Source of the DNA: Fibrobacterota bacterium
Lineage (GTDB): Bacteria; Fibrobacterota; Fibrobacteria; UBA11236
DNA length: 64,000 nt
Direction of reading: 5' to 3'
Assembly (NCBI GenBank): GCA_019509785.1
Contig: JAEKLQ010000032.1
Span: forward strand, 75,229-139,228
Shown piece by piece: positions 57,236-64,000 of this stretch; position 1 is the stretch's first letter, and every line of letters starts with the position of its first letter. The notes below the pieces were generated by a model. That model worked only from the letters and a program-made list of their open reading frames with translations. It did not search any database and was not told the origin of the DNA. Position numbers and translations under genes: made by a program.

Positions 57236-59221
57236 TCAGCCAGGCGGTAAATAAACCTTGGCCTCCACGAAAACACGGAACAAATCGGCATCCAGCTTGC
57301 CGGCCTTCGCTTCCTTCGCGAGAATCTCCAGGGACTTTTCGGGGGGCATCGCCTTCTTGTAGGGCCGGTCCGCGGCCGCAAGGGCATCGTAGATATCGCA
57401 GATGGCCATGATCCGGGCCGGCACCGGGATGTCCGATCCCACCAAGCGCCGGGGATAGCCGGAACCATCCAGCTTCTCATGATGGGAGTAGGCGATGACG
57501 GGGACCCGGAGGAGCTCCTGGGTCCAGGGAATGGCCGAAAGGAACTTCCAGGTATGCGATACGTGGGAATTGATTTCCTCCCGCTCCTTTTCGCTCAAGG
57601 TCCCGGCGGGGATGAGGAGGCGGGACATTTCATCGGGCTTGAGGAAGCCTTTGGACTCGCCCACCGGGCCGGGGAAGGTCCGGATGCCGGTGGCGCGCAG
57701 GTACTCGGCCGTGGCCGCTTCCAAGGCGGACGGTTCGTTGGCCTTGGCCACCGTCTCGAAAAATGCGTCCACTCCCGCGAGATCGTCCCGCTCCTTCGCC
57801 TCGATGCGGAGGAACGCGTCCTCCGTTCCCGCGCTGGGCCCGGCCTTCAAGAGCGCGACCTTGGATCGTTCGGCTTCCCACTGCAAGGTGCGCTTGATGT
57901 ACTCGGTCCGCAGCCGGATGTTCTCCATCTCTTCGGGAAAGAGCTTCTTGGCCTTGGTCAGGATATGTTCCCGGACGCCGATCTTCCCGAAGTCGTGCAG
58001 CAGGGCCGCATAGCGGAGTTCCCGCAGTTGGGCTTCCGTGAAGGTGAGAGCGCGCAGCCGGGACGATGGTTCCCGGACCAGGCATTCGGCCAGGCGGATG
58101 CAGTAATCGGCCACGCGATGGCTGTGGCCCGAAGTGGTCGGGTCGCGCGATTCGATGGCGGTCACGCTGGCGTTGATGAAGCCTTCGAACAGCATTTGGA
58201 TGTCGCGTTCGTACTGCGCGTTGGCGATGGCCACCGAAGCTTGCGAAGCCAGGGACAAGGACAGGTTCAGATCCTCTTGCGAGTAGGCCACCACCTGGCG
58301 GTCGGCCGCTTCCAACGAAGTGATCGGGCCGGTCCGGTTACGGCATTTGTTGATGAGCTGGATGGCCCCCACCACGCGGCGCTGGTTGTCTTTCATGGGC
58401 AGGGTGAGCATGGACCGGGTCCGGTATCCCGAGGAGGTATCGAAGCCGTGGTTATGGCGGAAGGCGGCCGTTTCCGGGATGGCGTACACGTCGGATATGT
58501 TGAGGGGCTTGCCTTCCAGCATCACGTAGCCGCTGATGGAAGACCGGCTGGGGGGGATGGCGATCTCCGCGAAGTCGAATTTAACCGAACCATTGCGCGT
58601 CAGTTTGAACCGGATCCGTTTATTGGACCAGTAGTCCCCGGCTTCCTCCTCCCGGGCGGCATCGGTTTCCACGAGGTACAGGCAGCCGGCGTCGCTGCCG
58701 GTGAGCTCCATGGCCTTCTCGAGGATCAGGTTGAGGAGGGTGTCCAGGTTGCGCTCCGACATGAGCGCGATTCCCACCTGGTTCAACTGGCGGTTGCGGG
58801 CCTCGGTAATGGCATTGGCGTTGTGGAGGTCGAGGCATTGGGCTTTGAGCTCCAGCAGGCGCAGCATATGCGCGCAGGCCAAGGCCAATTCCTCGGGCCG
58901 GGGAGCGGGCGAAAGCTTGACATCGACCCAAGCCGGCTGGGATGCTCCGGGTAAGGACATGGCGCCGGCGGGATCCCACAGCATCACGCCGACGTGCTGG
59001 AACAGGAAATCGTAATCTTCACCCTTCTCCAAGGCCTCGGGGGAGACCACGAGGATGCTGAAGGGGTAGATATCCTTAAGTGTTCCGGCTTTTCGGCACT
59101 CTACCTCCCGCCCGCCCGGCAGCTGGGTCGGGAATTCCAAGGGGGTGAAATTATGGATGACCACGGCGGAAAAACCCGGGGTAAGGCCGGGTTCGGCGGG
59201 CTTGGATTGAGGCGCGGCCAC
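57236..59221 (-). CDS. GAF/HD-GYP-domain protein, c-di-GMP phosphodiesterase-like
   Basis: 661 residues from GTG at 59221. The N-terminal 130 residues look like a degenerate receiver-like fold; a coiled segment and a GAF domain follow (about 155-335, LNQVGIALMSERNLDTLLNLILEKAMELTGSDAGCLYL, MLTLPMKDNQRRVVGAIQLIN). The HD-GYP domain has GHSHRVADYCIRLAE, AALLHDFGKIGVREHILTKAKKL and SHHEKLDGSGYPRRL (GYP motif), then ARIMAICDIYDALAAADRPYKKA. A 100-residue Ala/Glu-rich insert splits it. It probably degrades cyclic di-GMP; input signal unknown. A perfect TATAAT lies five bases before the GTG. Confidence 0.88.
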   Translation of the reverse strand: MAAPQSKPAEPGLTPGFSAVVIHNFTPLEFPTQLPGGREVECRKAGTLKDIYPFSILVVSPEALEKGEDYDFLFQHVGVMLWDPAGAMSLPGASQPAWVDVKLSPAPRPEELALACAHMLRLLELKAQCLDLHNANAITEARNRQLNQVGIALMSERNLDTLLNLILEKAMELTGSDAGCLYLVETDAAREEEAGDYWSNKRIRFKLTRNGSVKFDFAEIAIPPSRSSISGYVMLEGKPLNISDVYAIPETAAFRHNHGFDTSSGYRTRSMLTLPMKDNQRRVVGAIQLINKCRNRTGPITSLEAADRQVVAYSQEDLNLSLSLASQASVAIANAQYERDIQMLFEGFINASVTAIESRDPTTSGHSHRVADYCIRLAECLVREPSSRLRALTFTEAQLRELRYAALLHDFGKIGVREHILTKAKKLFPEEMENIRLRTEYIKRTLQWEAERSKVALLKAGPSAGTEDAFLRIEAKERDDLAGVDAFFETVAKANEPSALEAATAEYLRATGIRTFPGPVGESKGFLKPDEMSRLLIPAGTLSEKEREEINSHVSHTWKFLSAIPWTQELLRVPVIAYSHHEKLDGSGYPRRLVGSDIPVPARIMAICDIYDALAAADRPYKKAMPPEKSLEILAKEAKAGKLDADLFRVFVEAKVYLPPG

Positions 59222-59344
59222 GCCCGATTATAACCTTCCCGTGATGGCGTTTTCACCTGGCGGCAAAGGGGCTTTATCTTTCGTGGAAACTATTTTAAAC
59301 TATACGCTCATGGGACACCGGCTTCCGCGCGGGGTAAACGCCAA

Positions 59345-60073
59345 GTGAAATACGGCATTTACTCGGATATCCATAGCAATCTGGAAGCCCTGGAAAAAGT
59401 CCTTGAATCCATGGAAACCCTCGGCGTTGAACGCCGCATCTGCCTGGGCGATGCGGTGGGATACGGCGCCAATCCCAACGAGTGCGTCAATCTCATCAAG
59501 AACGTGAGCTCGGTAACCCTGCTGGGGAACCACGATTCCGTGGCGCTGGGGCGCGAATCCTCGGAGAACTTCAACTTCTACGCGCGCAAGGCCATCGAAT
59601 GGACCAAAGAGAACCTCGATAAGCCTTCGGTGGATTTCCTGGACAAGCTGCCTTACGTGGTGGATGAGCCGCCGCTTACCTTCGTGCATGCCAGCCCGCG
59701 GTCCCCGGTGGATTGGTACTACATCACCAGCTTCGACGATGCCATCGACGCCTTTTCCTTTTTCAGCGAGAAGATCTGTTTCGTCGGCCATACCCATATC
59801 CCCTCGATCGTGGTGATGGAGAACGAGCAATCCTTCTGGGTATCCGAGACCCTTTCGCATAAGCTGTTGCCCAACCAGCGCATCCTCGTCAACGTGGGCA
59901 GCGTGGGCCAGCCGCGGGACCGCATCCCTTCGGCCTCGTGGTGCCTATGCGATACCAACGCAATGTCGGTGGAGATCGTCCGCGTGAACTACGACATCTC
60001 GAAAACCCAGGAGCGCATGCGCCGCCTGGGTTTCGCCGAGTTCCTGATTAATCGGTTGGCCGAAGGGCGCTAG
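59345..60073 (+). CDS. Metallophosphoesterase (YfcE/DR1281-like)
   Basis: 242 residues. Calcineurin-like motifs in order: GIYSDIHSNLEAL (DxH), RICLGDAVGYGANP (GD), TLLGNHDSVALG (GNHD), FVHASP (H) and FVGHTHIPSIVV (GHxH). It is a small cytosolic di-metal phosphoesterase or protein phosphatase of the YvnB/diadenosine-tetraphosphatase type, substrate unknown. A degenerate AAGTG precedes the ATG. Divergent from the HD-GYP gene. Confidence 0.88.
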   Translation: MKYGIYSDIHSNLEALEKVLESMETLGVERRICLGDAVGYGANPNECVNLIKNVSSVTLLGNHDSVALGRESSENFNFYARKAIEWTKENLDKPSVDFLDKLPYVVDEPPLTFVHASPRSPVDWYYITSFDDAIDAFSFFSEKICFVGHTHIPSIVVMENEQSFWVSETLSHKLLPNQRILVNVGSVGQPRDRIPSASWCLCDTNAMSVEIVRVNYDISKTQERMRRLGFAEFLINRLAEGR

Positions 60074-60140
60074 CCCTTATCCGCCGGGCCCTCCCGGGCT
60101 TCCTCTTCCGCTCCGCTCTTTCTTACATTCTCCCGCGCCG

Positions 60141-62204
60141 ATGAAGCCTTCCGCATCCCGCCCCAAAAAGCCCCGCGCTCTCCCCAAACCTCCCGATCGT
60201 ACCCGGCTCGCCGAAGCCGCCCGCAAGCTCATGGCCGGGCTCAATCCCGAACAGGCCGCCGCCGCGGCCGCTCCGGTTGGTCCCGTGCTGGTTCTCGCCG
60301 GCGCCGGATCGGGCAAGACCCGCGTGCTCATCACGCGCATCATCCACCTGCTGGCCGAAGGCGCCACGACGGACCAGATCGCGGCCCTCACCTTCAGCAA
60401 CCGGGCCGCGCGCGAAATGGAAGGCCGCCTGCGGGAATACGCCGACCGCGCCGCCGTAGGCGTTTCCATCAGCACCTTCCATTCCCTGGGCTTGCGCCTG
60501 GTGCGCGAGCATGCCGAAGCCCTGGGGCTGGCGAAGGATCCCGGCATCCTGGATATGCATTCCCGGCTTTCGCTGATCGTCGGGCAGGCCGCCAAGCACG
60601 GGGCGCGAAACAAGAAGTTCGATCCCGTGGAGCTGGCCGATCTGTTGTCCACCCTCAAGGATCAAGGCCGCACCCCGGAGGATTGCCCTGACGATACCGA
60701 CTACGGAACGCGCCTGGCCCGCATCTGGAAGGGTTACGAGAAGCAGAAGAGCGAGTCCAACCTGGTCGATTTCGAGGACCTGATCCGCATGCCGATCCGC
60801 ATGCTGACTTCCGACGCGGGCATCCGGGCGCGCGTGCGGGAGCGCTGGCGGCATTTCCTGGTGGATGAGTTCCAGGATACCAACGGGGCCCAGCTCGAGC
60901 TGTTGCGCCTGCTGGTGGGCGGGCGGAGCGAGAGCGGTCCGGGCAGCGTCTTCGTGGTCGGCGACGACGATCAGAGCATCTACGGTTGGCGCGGCGCGGA
61001 GATGCGCAACCTCCTCGATTTCGAATCCCATTTTCCCGGGGCGGCCCTGATCAAGCTGCAACGCAATTACCGCTCCAGCGGGAACATCATCGTGGCTTCC
61101 AATGCGGTGATACATAAGAACAGCTTGCGGCGGCCGAAGGAAGTCTTCACCGTGCGCGACTCGGGCGAGCCCCTTTACCATCACGTTGCCGACGACGAGA
61201 AAAGCGAGATGGATTGGCTGATCGCGAAGCTCAAGGAAGTGAACCAGTCCGAACGCCTCGACTGGAAGCAGATGGCGGTCCTGGTGCGGACCAACATCCA
61301 GTTACGCGAGTTCATGGACCAGTTCATCGTGACGGGGATCCCGTTCACGGTGAAAGGCGCCAATAACCTGTTGGAGCGCTCCGAGGTGCAGCACGTGCTC
61401 GCTTACGCGAAATTGTTGGCCAATCCCCAGGACGAGTTGTCGCTCTCCAAGGTGCTTGCCTTCCCCAAGCGGGGATGGCCCAAGGATTTGCTGGACATCA
61501 TGCCGCGCGGGGAGGAGCTTACCGCGCTGTACTGCCTCAAGCTCCACTGCGAGACCGTGGGGCAGCCTTGGACGGCGGGCGTGCTGGAATTGATCGCGCG
61601 CATAGAAGCCTGCGCCGCCGCGGCGCGCCAGGGGGCCTTCTACGCCCCCTTGTCCGATCTCCTCGCCTACGCCCAAGTGGTGGAAGCCTTCGAGCCGGAA
61701 AGCCCCAAGCGCGGCCGCGTGGAAGAATTCCTGCGGCTATTCAAGCGGCACGAAGAGAAGAATCCGGAAAGCCGGCTTTCCGAAGTCCTCAACGCCTTGG
61801 CCCTGGACACCTCTTCCAACGAGGACCCGGAAGAGAAACCGGGCGTGCGCCTGATGACCGTGCACGCGGCCAAAGGCCTGGAATTCCACACCGTATTCAT
61901 CCCCAACCTGGACGATGACGTCTTCCCGGCCAAGCCCAACCACACGGATACCGGCATCGAGGAGGAGCGGCGGCTCTTCTACGTGGCCATGACCCGCGCC
62001 AAGCAGCGCCTGTTCTTGTCCTGGCCCAAGACCAAGATCCATTACCGCGTGGTCCGGGACGTGGCGCCCTCGCGCTTCGTCTTCGAGATCCCCGAGGACC
62101 GCTTCGACGGGCCGCTGGGGAAGCGCGATGAAGCGGAAAAGACCGAGTTCTTGGATGATTTTTTCGCTTCCTTGAGGTCGAAGCTGGGCGATGGGGAAGG
62201 ATAA
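60141..62204 (+). CDS. UvrD/Rep-family superfamily 1 DNA helicase
   Basis: 687 residues. Motif I LAGAGSGKTRVLITRI, Q motif LNPEQAAA at the start, AALTFSNRAAREME (Ia), VDEFQDTNGAQLELLRLL (II), VFVVGDDDQSIYGWRGAEM (III), and the C-terminal LMTVHAAKGLEFHTVFI (V) and RRLFYVAMTRAKQRLFLSWP (VI). The length matches Rep/PcrA class helicases. It unwinds DNA 3' to 5' for repair or replication restart. The first 30 residues are a basic Pro/Lys-rich extension. TACATT lies 11 bases before the ATG and no Shine-Dalgarno is visible. Confidence 0.93.
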   Translation: MKPSASRPKKPRALPKPPDRTRLAEAARKLMAGLNPEQAAAAAAPVGPVLVLAGAGSGKTRVLITRIIHLLAEGATTDQIAALTFSNRAAREMEGRLREYADRAAVGVSISTFHSLGLRLVREHAEALGLAKDPGILDMHSRLSLIVGQAAKHGARNKKFDPVELADLLSTLKDQGRTPEDCPDDTDYGTRLARIWKGYEKQKSESNLVDFEDLIRMPIRMLTSDAGIRARVRERWRHFLVDEFQDTNGAQLELLRLLVGGRSESGPGSVFVVGDDDQSIYGWRGAEMRNLLDFESHFPGAALIKLQRNYRSSGNIIVASNAVIHKNSLRRPKEVFTVRDSGEPLYHHVADDEKSEMDWLIAKLKEVNQSERLDWKQMAVLVRTNIQLREFMDQFIVTGIPFTVKGANNLLERSEVQHVLAYAKLLANPQDELSLSKVLAFPKRGWPKDLLDIMPRGEELTALYCLKLHCETVGQPWTAGVLELIARIEACAAAARQGAFYAPLSDLLAYAQVVEAFEPESPKRGRVEEFLRLFKRHEEKNPESRLSEVLNALALDTSSNEDPEEKPGVRLMTVHAAKGLEFHTVFIPNLDDDVFPAKPNHTDTGIEEERRLFYVAMTRAKQRLFLSWPKTKIHYRVVRDVAPSRFVFEIPEDRFDGPLGKRDEAEKTEFLDDFFASLRSKLGDGEG

Positions 62205-62241
62205 GCGCCAGGGGTCGCGTTCCTTTTTACTATTCCATCCC

Positions 62242-62727
62242 ATGGATCCCGTCGCGCATAGGCAGCTTATCGAATCCTTCTACGCGGCCTTCGCCCGGAG
62301 GGACTGGGCGCGCATGGCGGCCTGCTATCATCCCGACGCCGCCTTCCGCGACGAGGTTTTCTCCCTCGAAGGCAAACGCATAGGCGCCATGTGGCGGATG
62401 CTGCTGGAAGCCGGCGCGGACCTGCGCGCCGAGGCGAAAGCGATTTCCGCCGCCGGCGAAGAAGGCAAAGCCCATTGGTCCGCCACTTATACCTTCTCCG
62501 CCACCGGACGCCGCGTGCGCAACGAAGTGGACGCCCGCTTCCGATTCAAGGATGGCCTCATCTTCCGGCATCTAGACGATTTCAGCTTTTGGACCTGGGC
62601 CCGCCAGGCGCTGGGCTTTCCGGGGCTCGTCCTCGGCTGGATGCCGCGCTTGCGGCAAACCGTGCAGGCCAAGGCCAAGGCCGGCCTCGACAAGTTCGTG
62701 CAGGCCCATCCGGAGTATGGGCCGTGA
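62242..62727 (+). CDS. NTF2-like / SnoaL-like protein
   Basis: 161 residues. Start MDPVAHRQLIESFYAAFARRDWARMAACYHPDAAFRDEVFSLEGKRIGAMWRML is the classic NTF2-like opening helix and strand. HWSATYTFSATGRRVRNEVDARFRFKDGLIFRHLDDFSFWTWARQALG completes the cone-shaped fold. Such proteins are small-molecule enzymes or binding proteins; the reaction is unknown. No Shine-Dalgarno; TACTAT lies eight bases before the ATG. It overlaps rlmH by four bases. Confidence 0.82.
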   Translation: MDPVAHRQLIESFYAAFARRDWARMAACYHPDAAFRDEVFSLEGKRIGAMWRMLLEAGADLRAEAKAISAAGEEGKAHWSATYTFSATGRRVRNEVDARFRFKDGLIFRHLDDFSFWTWARQALGFPGLVLGWMPRLRQTVQAKAKAGLDKFVQAHPEYGP

Positions 62728-63185
62728 GGATTCGTCTCGTCTGCGTCGGTAAGATGGCCAATCCCCATCTGAAAGCCCTGGCGGCCGATTACCTGGGCCG
62801 GCTGGAACGCCTATGCGACGTGGAAGTCGCGGAAGTGAAGGATGCCGGCGATAAGGATGGGGCGGGGCGACTGGCGAAGGAGGCGGAACGCTTGCGCGAG
62901 GCCGTAGGCCCGCTCTCCGAATGCGTATTGTGGGACGAGCGCGGCGACGATCTCGATTCGCCCGGTTTCGCGAAATGGCTGGCCGAGCGGGAAGATCGCG
63001 GCGCCAAGTCCTGCGCCTTCCTGATCGGTTCGTCCCATGGCGTGGCCGATGATCTCAAGGCGGCCATTCCCCGCAAATTGCGTTTGAGCCGCTTCACCCT
63101 GACGCATGAATGGGCGCGGGCCTTGGCGTTGGAACAGATCTACCGGGCGCGCTGCATCCAGAAAAACCTGCCTTACCATCACTAG
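62724..63185 (+). CDS. rlmH: 23S rRNA (pseudouridine1915-N3)-methyltransferase RlmH
   Basis: 153 residues, the standard length. SPOUT fold with RIRLVCVGKMANPHLKALAADYLGRL at the start, SCAFLIGSSHGVADDL in the cofactor knot, and LTHEWARALALEQIYRARCIQKNLPYHH at the end, an exact RlmH hallmark. It methylates pseudouridine 1915 in helix 69 of 23S rRNA. GTG start, overlapping the NTF2-like gene (GTGA). Confidence 0.95.
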   Translation: MRIRLVCVGKMANPHLKALAADYLGRLERLCDVEVAEVKDAGDKDGAGRLAKEAERLREAVGPLSECVLWDERGDDLDSPGFAKWLAEREDRGAKSCAFLIGSSHGVADDLKAAIPRKLRLSRFTLTHEWARALALEQIYRARCIQKNLPYHH

Positions 63186-63188
63186 CCC

Positions 63189-64000
63189 ATGGGGAACCTT
63201 CCGACGCATCCCACTCCCCCGCGGGAAGACAGCCCGCTTCGCGCCTACGTGCTGCGCGAGCTGGCTTTGTCCGCCAATCAAGGCGACGCGGATCTTCCTG
63301 CGGCCGTAGCCGGCTTCCTGCGTATCAAGCGATCCCGCATCGGCGCGATCCGCATCCTGCGCAAGTCCCTGGACTCGCGCAAACGCAACCAACCCGTGTG
63401 GCGCTATTCCGTGGAATTCGAATTCGACGGCGAGCTAAAGCATCCCCGCCTCTCGCCGGCCTCGTCCACCCGGACGGAAGCCGTTGCGGCCCCGGCCTAC
63501 CGGCCCGAAGGAGCGAAGGTCGCCGTGATCGGAAGCGGCCCCGCCGGCCTTGCCGCCGCATTGGGCTTGGCCCGCAAGGGTTATGCGGTCACCGTTTACG
63601 AGCAGGGCAGCGACGTGGGCAAGCGCTTCGGGGACATCCGCCGCTTCCTGAAGGGGAATGTCTTCAACGCCCGATCCAACATCCTCTTCGGCGAAGGCGG
63701 CGCGGGCACCTTCTCGGACGGCAAACTCACCTGCCGCACGCGCAACCGCTACACCGACGCCTTCCTGGAAGAACTGGTGGCCTGCGGGGCCCCGCCCGAG
63801 ATTACCTGGCTCTCGCATCCGCATATCGGGACCGACAAGCTCCAGTTCATAGTAAAGGCCTGGCGCGAACAGAGCATAGCGCTGGGCTGCGCCTTCCGGT
63901 TCAATACGACCGTGGATGGGATCCGCGCGGAGGCGGGACGTATCACCGCGGTTACGGTGGAAGGCAAGGAGGAGGCCTGCGACGCGCTGGTCCTGGCCGC
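63189..64000 (+). CDS. FAD-dependent dehydrogenase (COG2509-like), N-terminal part, cut by window edge
   Basis: 270 residues before the right edge. An N-terminal domain of about 100 residues (YVLRELALSANQGDADLPAAVAGFL, RIGAIRILRKSLDSRKRNQPVWRYSVEF) precedes the FAD-binding Rossmann fold KVAVIGSGPAGLAAALGLARKGYAVTVYEQ (GSGPAG at about 115-120). RRFLKGNVFNARSNILFGEGGAGTFSDGKLTCRTRN is typical of the uncharacterised FAD-dependent dehydrogenase family. Start at ATG 63189, three bases after the rlmH stop. Function unknown. Confidence 0.83.
   Translation, partial: MGNLPTHPTPPREDSPLRAYVLRELALSANQGDADLPAAVAGFLRIKRSRIGAIRILRKSLDSRKRNQPVWRYSVEFEFDGELKHPRLSPASSTRTEAVAAPAYRPEGAKVAVIGSGPAGLAAALGLARKGYAVTVYEQGSDVGKRFGDIRRFLKGNVFNARSNILFGEGGAGTFSDGKLTCRTRNRYTDAFLEELVACGAPPEITWLSHPHIGTDKLQFIVKAWREQSIALGCAFRFNTTVDGIRAEAGRITAVTVEGKEEACDALVLA

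Overview
The window is a 64 kb piece of a GC-rich bacterial chromosome, densely coded on both strands. The cell is a flagellated diderm: there are lipoproteins, an outer-membrane barrel ending in Phe, a prepilin peptidase and a complete flagellar basal-body/export block. Two large secreted proteins end in FlgD-Ig-like C-terminal domains of the kind used by type IX secretion (NPF/GxGVY-like signatures), and there are head-GIN lipoproteins and a Dam-type restriction-modification pair. Together these point to the FCB group, with Fibrobacterota the best guess. That placement is inference; no rRNA lies in the window.

Layout. 1-6.3 kb: PAS sensor (cut by the edge), a family 9 glycosyltransferase, then a plus-strand housekeeping run (D-Ala-D-Ala ligase, TsaB, RimI-like, cyclophilin, DUF218 protein). 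6.4-13 kb, minus strand: a GH2-like protein with doubtful active site, prepilin peptidase, an orphan CysA-type ATPase, an alpha/beta hydrolase and a LOG protein, with G-rich heptanucleotide arrays between the ATPase and the peptidase. 13.2-26.4 kb: a glycosyltransferase-like gene, then a sigma-54 promoter and flgB-flgC-hypothetical-fliE-fliF-fliG-fliH-fliI-fliJ, ending in a 1574-residue secreted protein coupled to fliJ. 26.5-32 kb: secA, tmk, S41 protease. 32-46.7 kb: envelope genes (head-GIN lipoprotein, murA, orphan ParA, CsgG-like and other exported proteins, subtilase, acyltransferase, a CHIPPGNP-repeat lipoprotein, a VWA surface protein), plus tRNA-Ser(CGA). 47-53.6 kb: glgX, a restriction-modification pair, a YkgJ protein and DAHP synthase behind an aromatic attenuator. 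53.6-64 kb: small envelope proteins, an (alpha/alpha)6 glycosidase-like enzyme, tRNA-Glu(TTC), a GAF/HD-GYP protein, phosphoesterase, UvrD/Rep helicase, NTF2-like protein, rlmH and an FAD dehydrogenase (cut by the edge).

The most striking signal is at 52325-52515. A sigma-70-like promoter is followed by a 21-codon reading frame containing YFPYFFW and then by three RNA segments in which two identical 10-mers (CCCCGGGGGT) compete for one complement, the second making a hairpin plus U-run just before the DAHP synthase gene. This is a textbook translation-controlled attenuator for aromatic amino-acid supply. Also notable are the (GGGTTAA)n/(CCCTTTA)n arrays, a related 19-bp inverted repeat inside the flagellar operon, and a recurring arrangement of a TAnnnT box 5-8 bases before Shine-Dalgarno-less start codons, which suggests leaderless transcription.
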